Below, piece after piece: positions 13,201 through 22,734 of a DNA stretch of 64,000 bases. Below the pieces are notes generated by a model. The model saw nothing but the letters and a program-made list of their open reading frames with translations, had not been told where the DNA came from and ran no database searches. How positions within the stretch are numbered: the stretch's first letter is position 1; every line of letters starts with the position of its first letter. The DNA is from Chelydra serpentina. Taxonomy: Eukaryota; Chordata; Testudines; Chelydridae. The position numbers and the translations under genes were made by a program. The stretch covers positions 10,323,501-10,387,500 of the forward strand of contig JBAIAC010000057.1 of the NCBI GenBank assembly GCA_037349315.1, given 5' to 3'.

Positions 13201-15756
13201 GGTAGGAAGGACAAGGCCTCTCTGCCATGGTGCTGCTGCATGATGCTCAAATGCTGTTGGAGGATTTCTCCCTGGGGGGATACCAGCGGCTCCCTCCACA
13301 CGGGCTCTGCTCCCTGAGCAGGGGAGGCCTGTCACGGATCCCTGCTGTCGGATGGAACCGTCTCACGGGTAATTGGTGAACAGGGCGGGTTGAGTTAATT
13401 GCATTAGGGCAGATCATGGCAGCAGGTTTGCTCTGCAGGTGACTCAGCTCTGGAGTAACGTGGGAGGTGGCTCTGGGTTTTCCTGGGTGGCTCTTTGCCA
13501 CGGGGCGTCAATAGGCGCTAACGTCTCCGTGGGCTTCTGTTTTCCATCCAGTCGATATCGCTGAGCCGGCGCTGCCTCCCAACGTCCTGTGCTTCGTGGA
13601 GGAGCCGGAGTTTGGGTACAAGGATTTCACTAGGAAAGGAGAGCAGGCCCCACCCACCTTCCGAGCTCAGGTACCTGCTGTGGGCTGCGCGACCGGGGCT
13701 CCCCGATACGGCCACCCGGCGGCCCTGGGAAGGGGAGAGACGTGGAGTGAGTGTATCGGGGTGGCTGCACGCGCTTGTCTTGCTCTTGGCGGTTCCAGTC
13801 CCTCTGTTTCCCCCGTCCTGAGGCTGAGCCAGAGGCCTGGCCACCTCTGCTGCTGCGGCCCCTCCCTGCGGGTGAGGCACGGTGGGTGCAGAGCAGAGGT
13901 GTTCTAATGGGTGGCGGAGCTGGCGCGGGAGCGCAGCACTGAGCGGGCAGCGGAAGGGAAGTGGCTGGTGTTGGCTGCCCCATGCTAGGGGCAGAGTAAA
14001 GCAGTGCCCCAGCCTGCCAGGGTGCCTCTGATTCTCCTGGCCGAGCTCTCTCTCCTACAGCCAGACACGTGGTGTGCAAAGGCGGGGGGGTGGGAGGGCA
14101 GGAGCAGCAGCACAGTCTGAGGGGCCTCTGGTCCCATTGAGGGCTGTGGGGCCGTACTTGGAGCCAGCAATGGTCTGTGGGCCTGGCCCTGCATTAGCCA
14201 TCACCAGCCGGTCCCTTTCCTGGGAGCTGTGTCCTATACCCACAGGCTCGTGGTTTCTCTGGAGGCCTGACCCCAGGTCCACGGAGAGGCTCCCCCCGTG
14301 GGTGGGGTCCTGGGCCAGGCCCTTTGCTCCTCTCTGGGTTTTGGAGCCTCTGTCCCAGCATCCTTCTCCTGGCAGGATTACACCTGGGAAGACCACGGCT
14401 ACTCGCTGATTAACCGCCTGTACCCCGACATGGGGCAGCTGCTGGACGAGAAGTTCCAGGTGGTCTATAACCTGACCTACAACACCATCGCCATGCACAG
14501 CGGGGTGGACACCACCATGCTCCGCAGGGCCATCTGGAATTACATTCACTGCGTTTTCGGCATCAGGTGGGTAACTGGGGGCCCGCTGGGCCCTGGCCCT
14601 GTCTCGTGCCCTCACGCGCCCGCTTCTCCCCTCCCCCTCTTTCCTTGGCTGCCCCAGGCCTGGAGTCTAGATTCTCCAGCTGAGCCATTATCGGAGGGTC
14701 CTTTCGAATCCAGCCGTGACCAAAGCCCTGCCCTCACTCATAGGCCCTGTCCCGGCAGGTTGGGAGGGAGGCCTGCTGTGATGGGGAGGGGAGTTCAGGG
14801 GCCAGAGCTGCCAGAGGGGGAGGGAAGCAAGGGAGGAGGAGCTGGGCTGAGCCCCCTGGCCCTGATCTCCCCTCAGGGTAAAGTGGAGTCTCCCCTCCCC
14901 TCCTAGATACGACGACTATGACTACGGGGAGGTGAACCAGCTTCTGGAGCGCAGCTTGAAAGTCTACATCAAAACCGTGGCCTGCTACCCGGAGAAAGCC
15001 ACCAAGCGGATGTACACCCACTTCTGGAGACACTTCAAGCACTCCGAGAAGGTGCGACCCCTCATCTCCCCTGGGGGCGTGGGGGCAGCCCTGACACCGG
15101 GAGCAGGGCGAGGCACTCAGGTGGTCTCCTCGTCTAATGGGGGGCGTGACTGAGGCAAAGCAGAGCACCTTGTCATGGCCATGCTGGTCCCAGGCAGGGT
15201 CAGCGCTAGGCAGGGCCCCAAGTAGCTCAAGGGGGGGTCCCCTGTTAATTATTAGTGTGGGGGGGACCCTGAAACTATTCCTGCTTAGAGCCCCCAGTGG
15301 GCTAGTCCAGGCCCCTGTGCTCATCCCGCCCTCACTGTTGTGGCACTGGCGTGGGGGGGTCCCTGCTGGAAGATCTCCCCAGATCCTAGCCATGATCCCT
15401 GTGCCCAGCCTGACCCAGTGGTGCCTGCAGGCTTGGGGGAAGGAGTGCGGGGAGAACCCAGAATGCACCAGGACTATTGTGCAGCCCTAGACAGTGGGGA
15501 GAGGGGACCCTCCTTCTCTGCAGCCATCCGTCTGCTGTCCTAGGCTCTCCCCAGGCCCTGACTTCCCCACGCTCTCCCGTCTCCTGGCAGGGGGCCGGCA
15601 GGAAGTGGCGGTGGCAGGCCGCAGTGTCGCTGCGCCTCACCCCCTGAGCGCCCTCTCCTTCCGTTCCAGGTGCACGTGAACCTGCTCCTGCTGGAGGCCC
15701 GGATGCAGGCGGCCCTGCTGTACGCGCTGCGAGCCATCACCCGCTACATGACCTGA
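7192..15756 (+). CDS. SESN2: SESN2 (sestrin-2), 5'-partial gene, nine coding exons
   Basis: Sestrin-2 is the cytosolic stress-induced leucine sensor that binds GATOR2 and thereby restrains mTORC1; the family also has an alkylhydroperoxidase-like N-terminal domain. Joining 7192-7257, 9818-10015, 10929-11111, 11576-11788, 12936-13086, 13552-13670, 14376-14566, 14907-15051 and 15670-15756 gives 450 residues without a stop, and all junctions are GT-AG with matching phase. If the missing first exon encodes 30 residues as in human, the numbering equals the human 480-residue protein throughout: Cys125, Tyr127, His132, Ser190, Thr374, Thr377, Thr386, Arg390, Asp406, Asp407, Trp444 and Glu451 all fall in place. 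Paralogues SESN1 and SESN3 are less likely because the exon-2 sequence, the C-terminus and the length follow SESN2. The assignment is from remembered family sequence, not a search. Confidence 0.96.
7577..7594 (+). repeat. G homopolymer in SESN2 intron 2
   Basis: A run of about 18 G sits inside a G-rich context. It is a likely site of sequencing or length uncertainty and could form G-quadruplex. Confidence 0.85.
8075..8420. mobile_element. hAT-like non-autonomous DNA transposon remains
   Basis: It opens with CAGGGGTTCTCAACC, a typical hAT terminal sequence. A second segment from 8169 begins CAGGGCCGGTGTTA and closes near 8354 with CTAATGCTGGCCTTG, which pairs imperfectly with it. This suggests one hAT element inside another. 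No far-end terminus of the outer element or clean target duplication was found. Confidence 0.5.
9818..10015 (+). CDS. SESN2: SESN2 coding exon 3 (residues about 53-118)
   Basis: The exon has 66 codons between CCCCACAG and GTAAGC, phase 0 at both ends. It encodes the first helices of the sestrin N-terminal domain, including the hallmark [20 protein letters not shown] and HYIAIM motifs. Overlapping frames on both strands are shadows. Confidence 0.96.
10016..10928 (+). other. SESN2: SESN2 intron 3
   Basis: Donor GTAAGC, acceptor CACCCCCAG; 913 bp. I see no repeat or coding signal in it. Confidence 0.85.
10929..11111 (+). CDS. SESN2: SESN2 coding exon 4 with reductase-like cysteine (residues about 119-179)
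   Basis: The exon has 61 codons between CCCCCAG and GTGAGT. It begins [18 protein letters not shown], placing Cys125, Tyr127 and His132, the residues reported as the alkylhydroperoxidase-like site, at the expected spacing. It continues through the [17 protein letters not shown] segment and ends at LITKEHIE. Confidence 0.97.
11112..11575 (+). other. SESN2: SESN2 intron 4
   Basis: Donor GTGAGT, acceptor TTTCAG; 464 bp of G-rich sequence with nothing further recognisable. Confidence 0.85.
11576..11788 (+). CDS. SESN2: SESN2 coding exon 5, end of N-terminal domain and start of linker (residues about 180-250)
   Basis: The exon has 71 codons between TTTCAG and GTAAGT. The first half ([20 protein letters not shown]) is strongly sestrin-like and carries Ser190, reported to be needed for GATOR2 binding. 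The second half is rich in Gly, Pro, Ser, Asp and Glu and corresponds to the disordered linker that differs freely between species. Confidence 0.96.
11789..12935 (+). other. SESN2: SESN2 intron 5
   Basis: Donor GTAAGT, acceptor GTGCCCAG; 1147 bp. I see no coding signal or clear repeat. Confidence 0.85.
12936..13086 (+). CDS. SESN2: SESN2 coding exon 6, acidic helical linker (residues about 251-300)
   Basis: The exon is 151 bp, entered in phase 0 and left in phase 1 (ACG G|GTGAGG). It encodes a charged predicted helix ([20 protein letters not shown]) and the conserved [11 protein letters not shown] segment. The phase-1 end is completed by exon 7 to give a valine codon. Confidence 0.95.
13087..13551 (+). 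other. SESN2: SESN2 intron 6
   Basis: Phase-1 intron, donor GTGAGG, acceptor CATCCAG; 465 bp with nothing further recognisable. Confidence 0.85.
13552..13670 (+). CDS. SESN2: SESN2 coding exon 7 (residues about 301-340)
   Basis: The exon is 119 bp between CATCCAG and GTACCT, phase 1 in and phase 0 out. It encodes the [20 protein letters not shown] and APPTFRAQ segments that open the C-terminal leucine-binding domain. Confidence 0.96.
13671..14375 (+). other. SESN2: SESN2 intron 7
   Basis: Donor GTACCT, acceptor CTGGCAG; 705 bp GC-rich, nothing further recognisable. Confidence 0.85.
14376..14566 (+). CDS. SESN2: SESN2 coding exon 8, leucine-pocket exon (residues about 341-404)
   Basis: The exon is 191 bp between CTGGCAG and GTGGGT, leaving phase 2. 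It starts [17 protein letters not shown] and carries [20 protein letters not shown], which places Thr374, Thr377, Thr386 and Arg390, the leucine-contact residues known from the human structure. The split arginine codon is completed by the first base of exon 9. Confidence 0.97.
14567..14906 (+). other. SESN2: SESN2 intron 8
   Basis: Phase-2 intron, donor GTGGGT, acceptor CCTCCTAG with a strong pyrimidine tract; 340 bp. Confidence 0.85.
14907..15051 (+). CDS. SESN2: SESN2 coding exon 9, GATOR2-contact and lid residues (residues about 404-452)
   Basis: The exon is 145 bp between CTCCTAG and GTGCGA. It encodes [20 protein letters not shown], containing Asp406 and Asp407 (needed for GATOR2 binding in human). 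It then encodes [14 protein letters not shown] with Trp444 and Glu451, which close over leucine. Confidence 0.97.
15052..15669 (+). other. SESN2: SESN2 intron 9
   Basis: Donor GTGCGA (weaker than the others), acceptor CCGTTCCAG; 618 bp GC-rich. A 244-residue antisense frame overlapping exon 9 and this intron is a shadow. Confidence 0.85.
15670..15756 (+). CDS. SESN2: SESN2 terminal coding exon 10 (residues about 453-480) and stop
   Basis: The exon has 28 codons plus TGA after the acceptor CCGTTCCAG. The protein ends [10 protein letters not shown], the same C-terminus as mammalian sestrin-2. The stop lies at 15754-15756. Confidence 0.97.
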   Translation: MHVNLLLLEARMQAALLYALRAITRYMT

Positions 15757-18387
15757 CGGGGCCGCGCTCCCCACGCCCCGCCAGGGACTCGCCTTGCGGC
15801 GGGGGACGGGGGAGCCTGACGTCACCGCCGTGGGTTTGGGATCCATCGGGAAATACTCTGGGTCCCCGGAGCGACGAGCCGGGGGGGGCTCCTCCCCCCC
15901 ACCCACTCTCCCCGGGGCCATTAGACACCAAACTGCTCAGCCCCTTCCCCGTGTAATGAAGAACCACCTCCACCACGCCCAGTGTTCCTGCGGATGCTGC
16001 TCGACGGGCCATCCCGTGCCCTCCTGTGGGGCCGGTCAGCTGGGCCCCACGCCAGGACTCGGGCTGCTGCCTTGAAGCGGACGTGCCTTTATAGTGTTAG
16101 CGTGTCACGAAATCAGACTGAGCTCCCTCCCTCGCTGGCTGCTGCTGCCCCCTCTGGGCCGTGCACGACCGTCCTGAGGCTGGCGACTAGTGCAATGGAC
16201 CGCAGAGAACTGAGCTGGGGCCAGGGGGCTGCTGAGGGGAAGGGCCTTGCCTCGTACCAAAGAGATCTCTGCCGGCAGGCTCACCCGGCCACCACAGACG
16301 TGCGTGTCTCTCTTCTCCATGGCCCAGCGTGGCCTCTCTGTGTTGCCGTCCCGCTGGGCGCTGGCCATTTCCCACGGGGCCCAGTGGGGAGGGCCAAGGG
16401 CGCACATTCCCCCAGCCCCATGCTGCTGCCACGGCCACCACACTACGTTTCTTCTTGGCCATATGCCCACTGCTCCTGCTCTCCAGAGCTCTGCCCCAGG
16501 CTGCTCCGCTGAACAAACGCCTCTGGGCTGCGGCTGGAGGGAGATCGGGGTGTGGGTGGCATGCCCCTGTCTGTGTGCACAGCCCCTGCCTCAAAGGGGC
16601 TCCAGGCGCTTGGCTTGGTAGGGGGACCTGAAGCCCCCATGCTCTTGCGCAGTGCTCAGCCCTGCAGAAACGCCCGGTGGGGCCATGCGCTGGGGTGTGA
16701 GCCCTTCCGCCCTGGCAGTAGAATTTGGGCCGGAAGCTCCTGCTGTCAAGGCCTGGGGGAGAGCCCCTGTGGGTGTGATCCAAGCCCCTTGCAGCCACCT
16801 CCTGCCTTGCTGAGCCCCCTTGAACAGGCCACAGGAGAACCCACAGGGGTCTCAAGTTCAGGGCTTGGAAGTGCCCAGTAGAAGCAGGCCTTGCCTGGGG
16901 GTAGAGGGGGCCAGGCTGCAGCAACCCGGACGCCCCCTGGGCCAGTTTGTCTTGCACCTATCCTGTGCCCTCATGGTCCATGGCGTGTGCGGGGAGCTAA
17001 GCAGGGTGAAACCTCCCCAGAAGGTGACTCCCTCCTGCTCCTGGCACCAGGCCGCCCTAGTTTCAGTTCGAAACTGAAGGAAACTTGGAGGCTGCTCTCT
17101 TCACCTCTTGCTACTTGTACCTGGCTTCGTCCTGAAACCAGCCTCATCCTCTCGCCCCACCCGCCTCCGTCCCCTCCTCGGAGCGTCCCGTGTTTCACCC
17201 CCCTCGTTACCTATGTCCCTCCCACCGTCCGGCACCCCCTCCTCTGTCCTGCTGAAAAGTCTTGTCTCCGAAATAGCCCTTGCTCTGAGGTCCTAGGACG
17301 CAGGCCGTGTCTGTGCTGGAGGCGGGGAGCATACACGGTGTGACGCTTTCTGAACGAGGCCTTTTTCTTTGCCCCTCGTTTTGGGTCTGCTTCGCACAGT
17401 GTCCCGTGTGTGTTCTTGGTAGGTCGAGAGGCCCTGAGGGTAAATTCACCCCATAGCGCTGCTTAGACCCCACTGAAGCCTATGTCCCACTTACCACCTT
17501 CTGTTCTGAGGTGAGATGTAAGTGGTGCATCGGCCAAATGCTAGAAACTCTGCACATCGGTGAATTTCCTGCCGTTGCCAAAGACCGAGGGACCATTTGC
17601 CTCTTGAGTCCATCCAGGGTGGCTGCAAGCAGCTCCACTTTGGACTCCACCCCAGAACCAGCCATTCGTTGCAGGAGTCAAACTGGGTGGGGATTTTCAG
17701 GGTCTCTTTTAATTGCTGTCAATATTTCGATTGGCTAGAAACACAAACGACATTAGCCTGGCTTGAAGGACGCTCGAAGAGAGACTGCAAAGAGGGCAAA
17801 TGCTTCGGGGGTGGTGTCCACTTAAAACCAGGCATAGAGGAATTGAAACTTGCAACCTACTTTTTCTGTCCAGGGGGCAGATCTCTGGTCACGTTCCTTT
17901 TTTTGGAAAGCATTACACGGTACAGGATATAGCGTGTGTTTTACATGCTGCATTGTTAAGCAAGGACTATGTGTGTACACACGCTTGGTGTAATATGTAT
18001 GGTGTATAATATATACACTCCATTGTAAAGCAAGGTTTGTGTACTGTGTATTTTTTTTACACACCCACACACCTTGCTCTTGCAATGTAGAGTGTTGTGC
18101 GTGTCCCCTTTTCTGTCTAGAGGCAATCTTTCCACAAGCGTGGGGCCTTGTAGCGAACGCTCTCCCCACTGCAGCATTGTGCATTCTGGCACTGTGAACT
18201 CAAGACGGTTGGTGCTGGTGATGAGGTGGGCTCCCCTGCTCCTTCAAGCCGGCTTCTCTTTCCCATGCCCATGTGCGAGGCAAAGTGCTCTTGCCCTGCT
18301 GGCAGATTTGCACAGGGCAAGGTCTGGACAGCAGTCTCTGTGTTTGAAGTTGGCCAGTCCCGTATGCCAGTAGGGAGGGGTGTGCGA

Positions 18388-18388
18388 T

Positions 18389-18414
<26 letters not shown>
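18388..18414 (+). repeat. (GT)n microsatellite in SESN2 3'UTR
   Basis: About 13 uninterrupted GT units precede a purine-rich AAAGAGACTTT stretch. If transcribed it would give a GU-rich tract, a possible CELF/TDP-43-type binding site; that role is inference. Confidence 0.9.
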
Positions 18415-18419
<5 letters not shown>

Positions 18420-18729
18420 GACTTTGGGGGGTGGGAAGAGGGGTGAAGCAGATGTCTGTATCTTTATCCAGATGTGCCACAGCATTTCACACTTGTGCAG
18501 GTCACTGTGAAATGCCCACAGTCAGAGCTTTGCCGGTCAGCAGCTGTTCCCGCCTTCCCACTCTTGCTTTCCCTGGAGTGACTTGTTTGCGGAGCTGACG
18601 GCCCGGACTGGTTGCTGAACCATAATTCTGTGTAAGTTATTGTTTGGGGGTTTTTGGATGTGTTTCCTCCCACGTGAGGGTGAAAATGCTGATTGTTGTG
18701 ACTTTGTTGCCAATTCTCTTTTGATGAGA

Positions 18730-18735
18730 AATAAA
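18730..18735 (+). promoter_or_regulatory. SESN2: Polyadenylation signal AATAAA of SESN2
   Basis: This is a canonical AATAAA followed by GTTGACTTTTCC, about 3 kb after the stop codon and at the end of AT-rich UTR-like sequence. Cleavage would be expected 10-30 bases downstream. Confidence 0.7.
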
Positions 18736-19061
18736 GTTGACTTTTCCAAATGCCTCTGTTAACTTCCTTCCCCGGGCTCTCTGCTTCGAATCTGAGGCAT
18801 TCGTCTGGAACAAGCTAGCGCAATGGCTGAAGGGAGTCTGCTCTGCCTTCCTGGAGAGTGAAACTCACCCCAGGGCAGAGAGCCAGCACTAGGCCTCGGC
18901 GCCACGTGACCCTTGTTCAACGCACGCTGGAAAATCTGGCCACTTGTGTAAGTACCTAAAACAGGAGCTGAGCTCTCAGGTCAGTTGCGTCTCAAGCGTA
19001 GGTGACGAGTCCTCTTGGAACTCTGGCCCCAGCTGTGCAGCAACTGCATGCCAGCCCTCTG

Positions 19062-19163
19062 CAGAGGTGACCAGACAGCAAGTGTGAAAAATCGGGACAG
19101 GACAAGACAAAGTCCCAATTATCGGGACTGTCCCTCTAAAATCGGGACATCGGGTCACCCTAG
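19062..19163. mobile_element. Short DNA transposon with GGTGACCAGA termini, diverged copy
   Basis: The segment runs from AGGTGACCAGACAGCAAGTG to ATCGGGACATCGGGTCACCC, imperfectly palindromic at its ends. It is the same family as the better preserved copy at 20535. Confidence 0.7.
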
Positions 19164-20534
19164 CTGTGTCAGCCATCACAGACTTCAGGAGAGCTAAGCA
19201 AAAGCCCTTCCATGATTAGTGGTGCTGTAGCAGATGGGGGGCCTATTGTACTGAGACACAACCCTGCCCTAAAGAGCCCCCTGCCTAACACGATGGGAGC
19301 CTTCATGGGAATTTTAAGGGAGTTTGCTTCAGTCAGGTTCCTACTGCCTTTTGAATTCCGTCTCCATCGCTGGCCCGAGTGGGCAGACACAGCCGCTTTC
19401 GAAGTCCTGGGCACAGCCCATTGCAGGAGCCAAATTTGAAATTGGCATGCACCTGGGCGCTTGTCTGGGGCCGGGAGGAAATGCCCTACATCGGAACAAA
19501 AGCGAATGAGCCCTCAAGACCTCTGAGGAGAGGGGGATCTGCTCAAGGCCTGGCGGAGCGAAAGACTAGATCTGTTAAGCACGTGGCCTTTGTACAGGGT
19601 AAGGAGGCGACGTTCATCAAGGAAGTACGGCGATGGGGCAAAAAAGGGGCCTTCTCGTGGTTGTAAAATTCACAAGCCCCCAAAAAGCCAACTTGTCTGG
19701 TAACAAGTCAGGCCATGCTCACAGCCCTGAGAAACTGCCTGGGATCGGGAGGGGCTCAGGCCAGAGCGGCATCCCCTTCTTGGAGCATCCTTCCTGGCGA
19801 GGGCGAGATCTGTGCCTACCCCCTTCAACCAACTGTGTAAGGAAGCAGGTAGCTGTGGAGGGTGGCAAAGGCTTGGCACTAGAGAACGGGCGTAAGAGCC
19901 AAGCTGCTCAGACTTCCCTGCCGCTGAGGGAGGCACTGGATTCCTGCAGCTCCTGGGCTGAGGCCGTTTGCTGACCGGAACTTTGCCAGCATCTTTAGGA
20001 TAACAGCTTTTATCTGGTGCGCAGCGTGCCCGCAGCCGGGTGCAAGGGCTCGCCTGCCAGCCGCTGATAAGAGCAGCGCTGAATGCAGCCTCCGTGCTGT
20101 GCCTTGACCCCCTCACCTCCTGCAAGCTGTTAGGTGGCTCCAGCCTCTCCGATGGTGGGGGGGCCTTCCGGACCCGTGCAGCACCCTCTGCAAAGGCTGG
20201 GGCGAACAGTGCAGGGCAGCTCCAGGCAGCAGGGCGGGACTGGACGTGAAGAAGCTAATTTGGAACGGCAAGAGGGAGCTAGGGATGTGGAATAGGCAGC
20301 CAGAACTGCCTTGGGCCCTGCCTCTCCCTGTGGCATAAGCGACCTGTTGAATCGAAAGGGGAGGGGGCTTGCTGGAGCCTCTCCAAGGGGCGGATACTCC
20401 CCCACCCAAGTTTGAGTCTTTTGACCTTGCAGGTATGCTGCCAAGCCTGTCGGTCTGAGCTGCCCGGGGGTAGGGCTGAGACAGAGGAGGGCTGTGGGGA
20501 GGGGTCCCAAGCTGCCCCCGTTATGGGACTGAGA

Positions 20535-20657
20535 TAGGGTGACCAGACTGCAAGTGTGAAAAATCGGGACGGGGTGGGGGGTAATAGGAGCCTATATAAG
20601 AAAAAGACCCAAAAATTCGGGACTATCCCTATAAAATTGGGACATCTGGTCATCCTA
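20535..20657. mobile_element. Short DNA transposon (MITE) with TAGGGTGACCAGA termini
   Basis: The element is 123 bp, beginning TAGGGTGACCAGAC and ending with GTCATCCTA, its near reverse complement. It is flanked by GACTGAGA and GACTGAGG, an 8-bp target duplication with one mismatch. Length and duplication size suggest a hAT-type non-autonomous element. Confidence 0.75.
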
Positions 20658-20925
20658 GACTGAGGATCAGCTGGGCAGGGGAGGTGGTCTGGCAGTGCTG
20701 GGGTCTCAGGTGGTTTTGTGTCTGGGATCCGTGCTGGTGCTGTGGTTTTTAAATGCACGGTCAGGGCCCCAGAGCTTGGGACGGTGCCTATCCCCATGGA
20801 GGCTTATTAATAAATATAATTGGCCTCCCACTAATAGAGGCCCCAGCTGTGGGCGTGATCCCATGGCGGCTGGTGCTGGATGCGCCCAGAATACACAGCG
20901 GCTGCCCCAACGTGATCACAATCTA

Positions 20926-21070
20926 AACAGCCAAAGGGTGGTGGGGAAACAGAGGTAGGTGAAGTGACTTGCCTAGTGTCATATAGCCCGTTGCTGGCAG
21001 AGCTGGGACCGAATCCAGCTTTCTGGAGTCCCAGGGTAGTTCTCTGCCCTCTGGATCATACTGCCTCTCA
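20926..21070 (-). mobile_element. MIR SINE relic (minus orientation)
   Basis: GGGGAAACAGAGGTAGGTG, AAGTGACTTGCCTAGTGTCA and CTGGCAGAGCTGGGACCGAA follow the reverse MIR order, diverged. Confidence 0.65.
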
Positions 21071-21215
21071 GTCAATAAATATTTCAGCCTAATGAGCTGG
21101 CTTAATTGTAACTAGGTAAAACCCGGCTCCTAACTATGAGAACTGGGCGCGACTGGGGGTTTGGTCAGGAATTTCTGACAAGGTGAGACCAAAACTTTTT
21201 GTCTGGACAAAACTT

Positions 21216-21281
21216 GGGCTGGGAAGGTTTCTCAGGTCCGGGCTGGGAAGGTTTCTCAGGTCCGGGCTGGGAAGGTTTCTG
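21216..21281 (+). repeat. 24-bp tandem repeat, about 2.8 copies
   Basis: The unit begins GGGCTGGGAAGGTTTCTCAG and ends GTCC. Units at 21216-21239 and 21240-21263 are identical, followed by a partial third. Near-identity implies recent expansion. Confidence 0.9.
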
Positions 21282-22571
21282 GTAGAGGGGAGAGAGCAGG
21301 ACCCCAGAGCAGGTACTCGGCTGGGGGCGCTCACCTGGAACAAGGTTCAGTTTCAAGTCGCTTTTCTGGCTGTGTTGGCGCCTGGGCGTGAATGTGGGTC
21401 TCCACTAGGCCAGAGATGTACCCTAACCCCATGGCTCCTGGCTGCCCTGGGGCTGTTCTCTCTCCCCACACACATTCAAAGGGTCTCGGTTTCCTCCCCA
21501 TGGAGAATGGGGCAATTCTGAAAGCGGAACGTGGTGGGGGACAGGAAAGCTTGTTCCTGCCCCACTCCTGAGCTGTGAGACTCGGGACTTTGGTCCAGCA
21601 TCTTCTCCAACTTGCTGGGACTCCCGCCACCCCCAGCCTTGTCCCCTCTGAGACCCCGGCCCTGTCCAGCACGAGGGACCAGAACGGTCCCGCTGCTCAG
21701 CTCGGGTGTGAGGGGTGATGGGGACAAACAGGGCAAGCAGCCTTGCAGCGTGGTGGAGCTAACCACAGAGCTGTTACTTCAGCATAGGCTCCGCTGAGCA
21801 GGCAGGACACGGGTGGGGTCAGGCTGCGCTAGCTGAAGCAGTCCTGGGGCTGAGACAGGGCTCTGAGCCAGTCCCCCTAGCCGGCCGGCCAGCTGGGTGG
21901 GGATGGGACTGCTTGTTTATTCCAGGCGAGAGAGAGCTCAAGGCCACCTTGGCTGCCTTTTCTCGCTGCCTCTCCCCCTCCTGGCATGATAACCGCTCCC
22001 GGTGAAGGACAGTTTGCACAGAGTTCTCTGCAGTGGCTTCTCCTCCAGCTTTGCGCGGAGTCCCGGGCCGGGCGTGGGCTGAGCCTCGCTCATGCTAATG
22101 GCTCCCATCTGGCCCTTTGGTTTCACAGCTTTTCCCTCAAGGTGAGAGCCACGGTTTGCTTAAAGTGGGGGGTGGGGCATAGGAGGGTGTCTCCCTCCCT
22201 CAGCCCCCCCTTTCCCGGATGGCTGCTCAGCACATGAAGGAACCCCACTCCCCCCCCTGTGCCCTGACAAATCTATCTGTGCCTGCAATGCAGCACAGGA
22301 CCAGCCAGGAACGCCTGATCCTGAGCCCACCTTTGGGGCCGCAGCGTGGCCTGAGCACGGATGGGGGAGTTTGACTTCGTGCTGATCCCAGCTCCGCCCC
22401 TACAGCCACCGCAGCCGTGCTTGGCCCCAGATCCACAGAGGTATTGCAGCCCCTAAATCCTAGTGGTTTCAATGGGAGTTAGGTGCCCAGAAGCCTTTGG
22501 GGATCTGACACTTGACTCCCACGTGCCCTCTGATCATGGGTGCCTCCATCTGTTTGTCTGTCCAACTAGAG

Positions 22572-22734
22572 CAGGGGTTTGCCACTTGCAGCCCAATCAG
22601 CACCCCCCTGGGGCCCATGTGACATCCTCAGGGCCTCCTAGGTAGTGGACATAGTGTGTGGTTGTGTCCCACATAACACCCACAGAGAGGGCTGCCTGTG
22701 CGACCCACACTGGTAAATAGGTTGGGAGCCACTG
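22572..22734. mobile_element. hAT-type MITE with 8-bp target duplication
   Basis: The element is 163 bp, beginning CAGGGGTTTGCCACTTGCAG and ending GGTTGGGAGCCACTG. The flanks are AACTAGAG (22564-22571) and AGCTAGAG (22735-22742), an 8-bp duplication with one mismatch. Confidence 0.7.

Larger units (their letters stand above)
15757..18755 (+). other. SESN2: SESN2 3' untranslated region (inferred extent)
   Basis: The region runs about 3 kb from the stop to shortly past the AATAAA at 18730. GC content falls from GC-rich near the stop to AT-rich near the end. It contains a long GT run, and a short motif (AAGCAAGG) appears twice about 70 bases apart near 17.96 and 18.03 kb beside GTGTGTAC-like words. 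Long open frames here, including one of 256 residues on the minus strand, have no family resemblance. The end is inferred from the poly(A) signal only; an earlier cleavage site is possible. Confidence 0.7.

Noticed and set aside
14734..15468. 244-residue minus-strand frame over SESN2 exon 9
   Set aside because: Shadow of the coding strand in GC-rich DNA; the sense exon explains the region.
16187..16957. 256-residue open frame on the minus strand
   Set aside because: It lies antisense in the SESN2 3'UTR, is rich in Pro, Gly, Arg and Ala as chance frames in GC-rich DNA are, and shows no domain or splice context.
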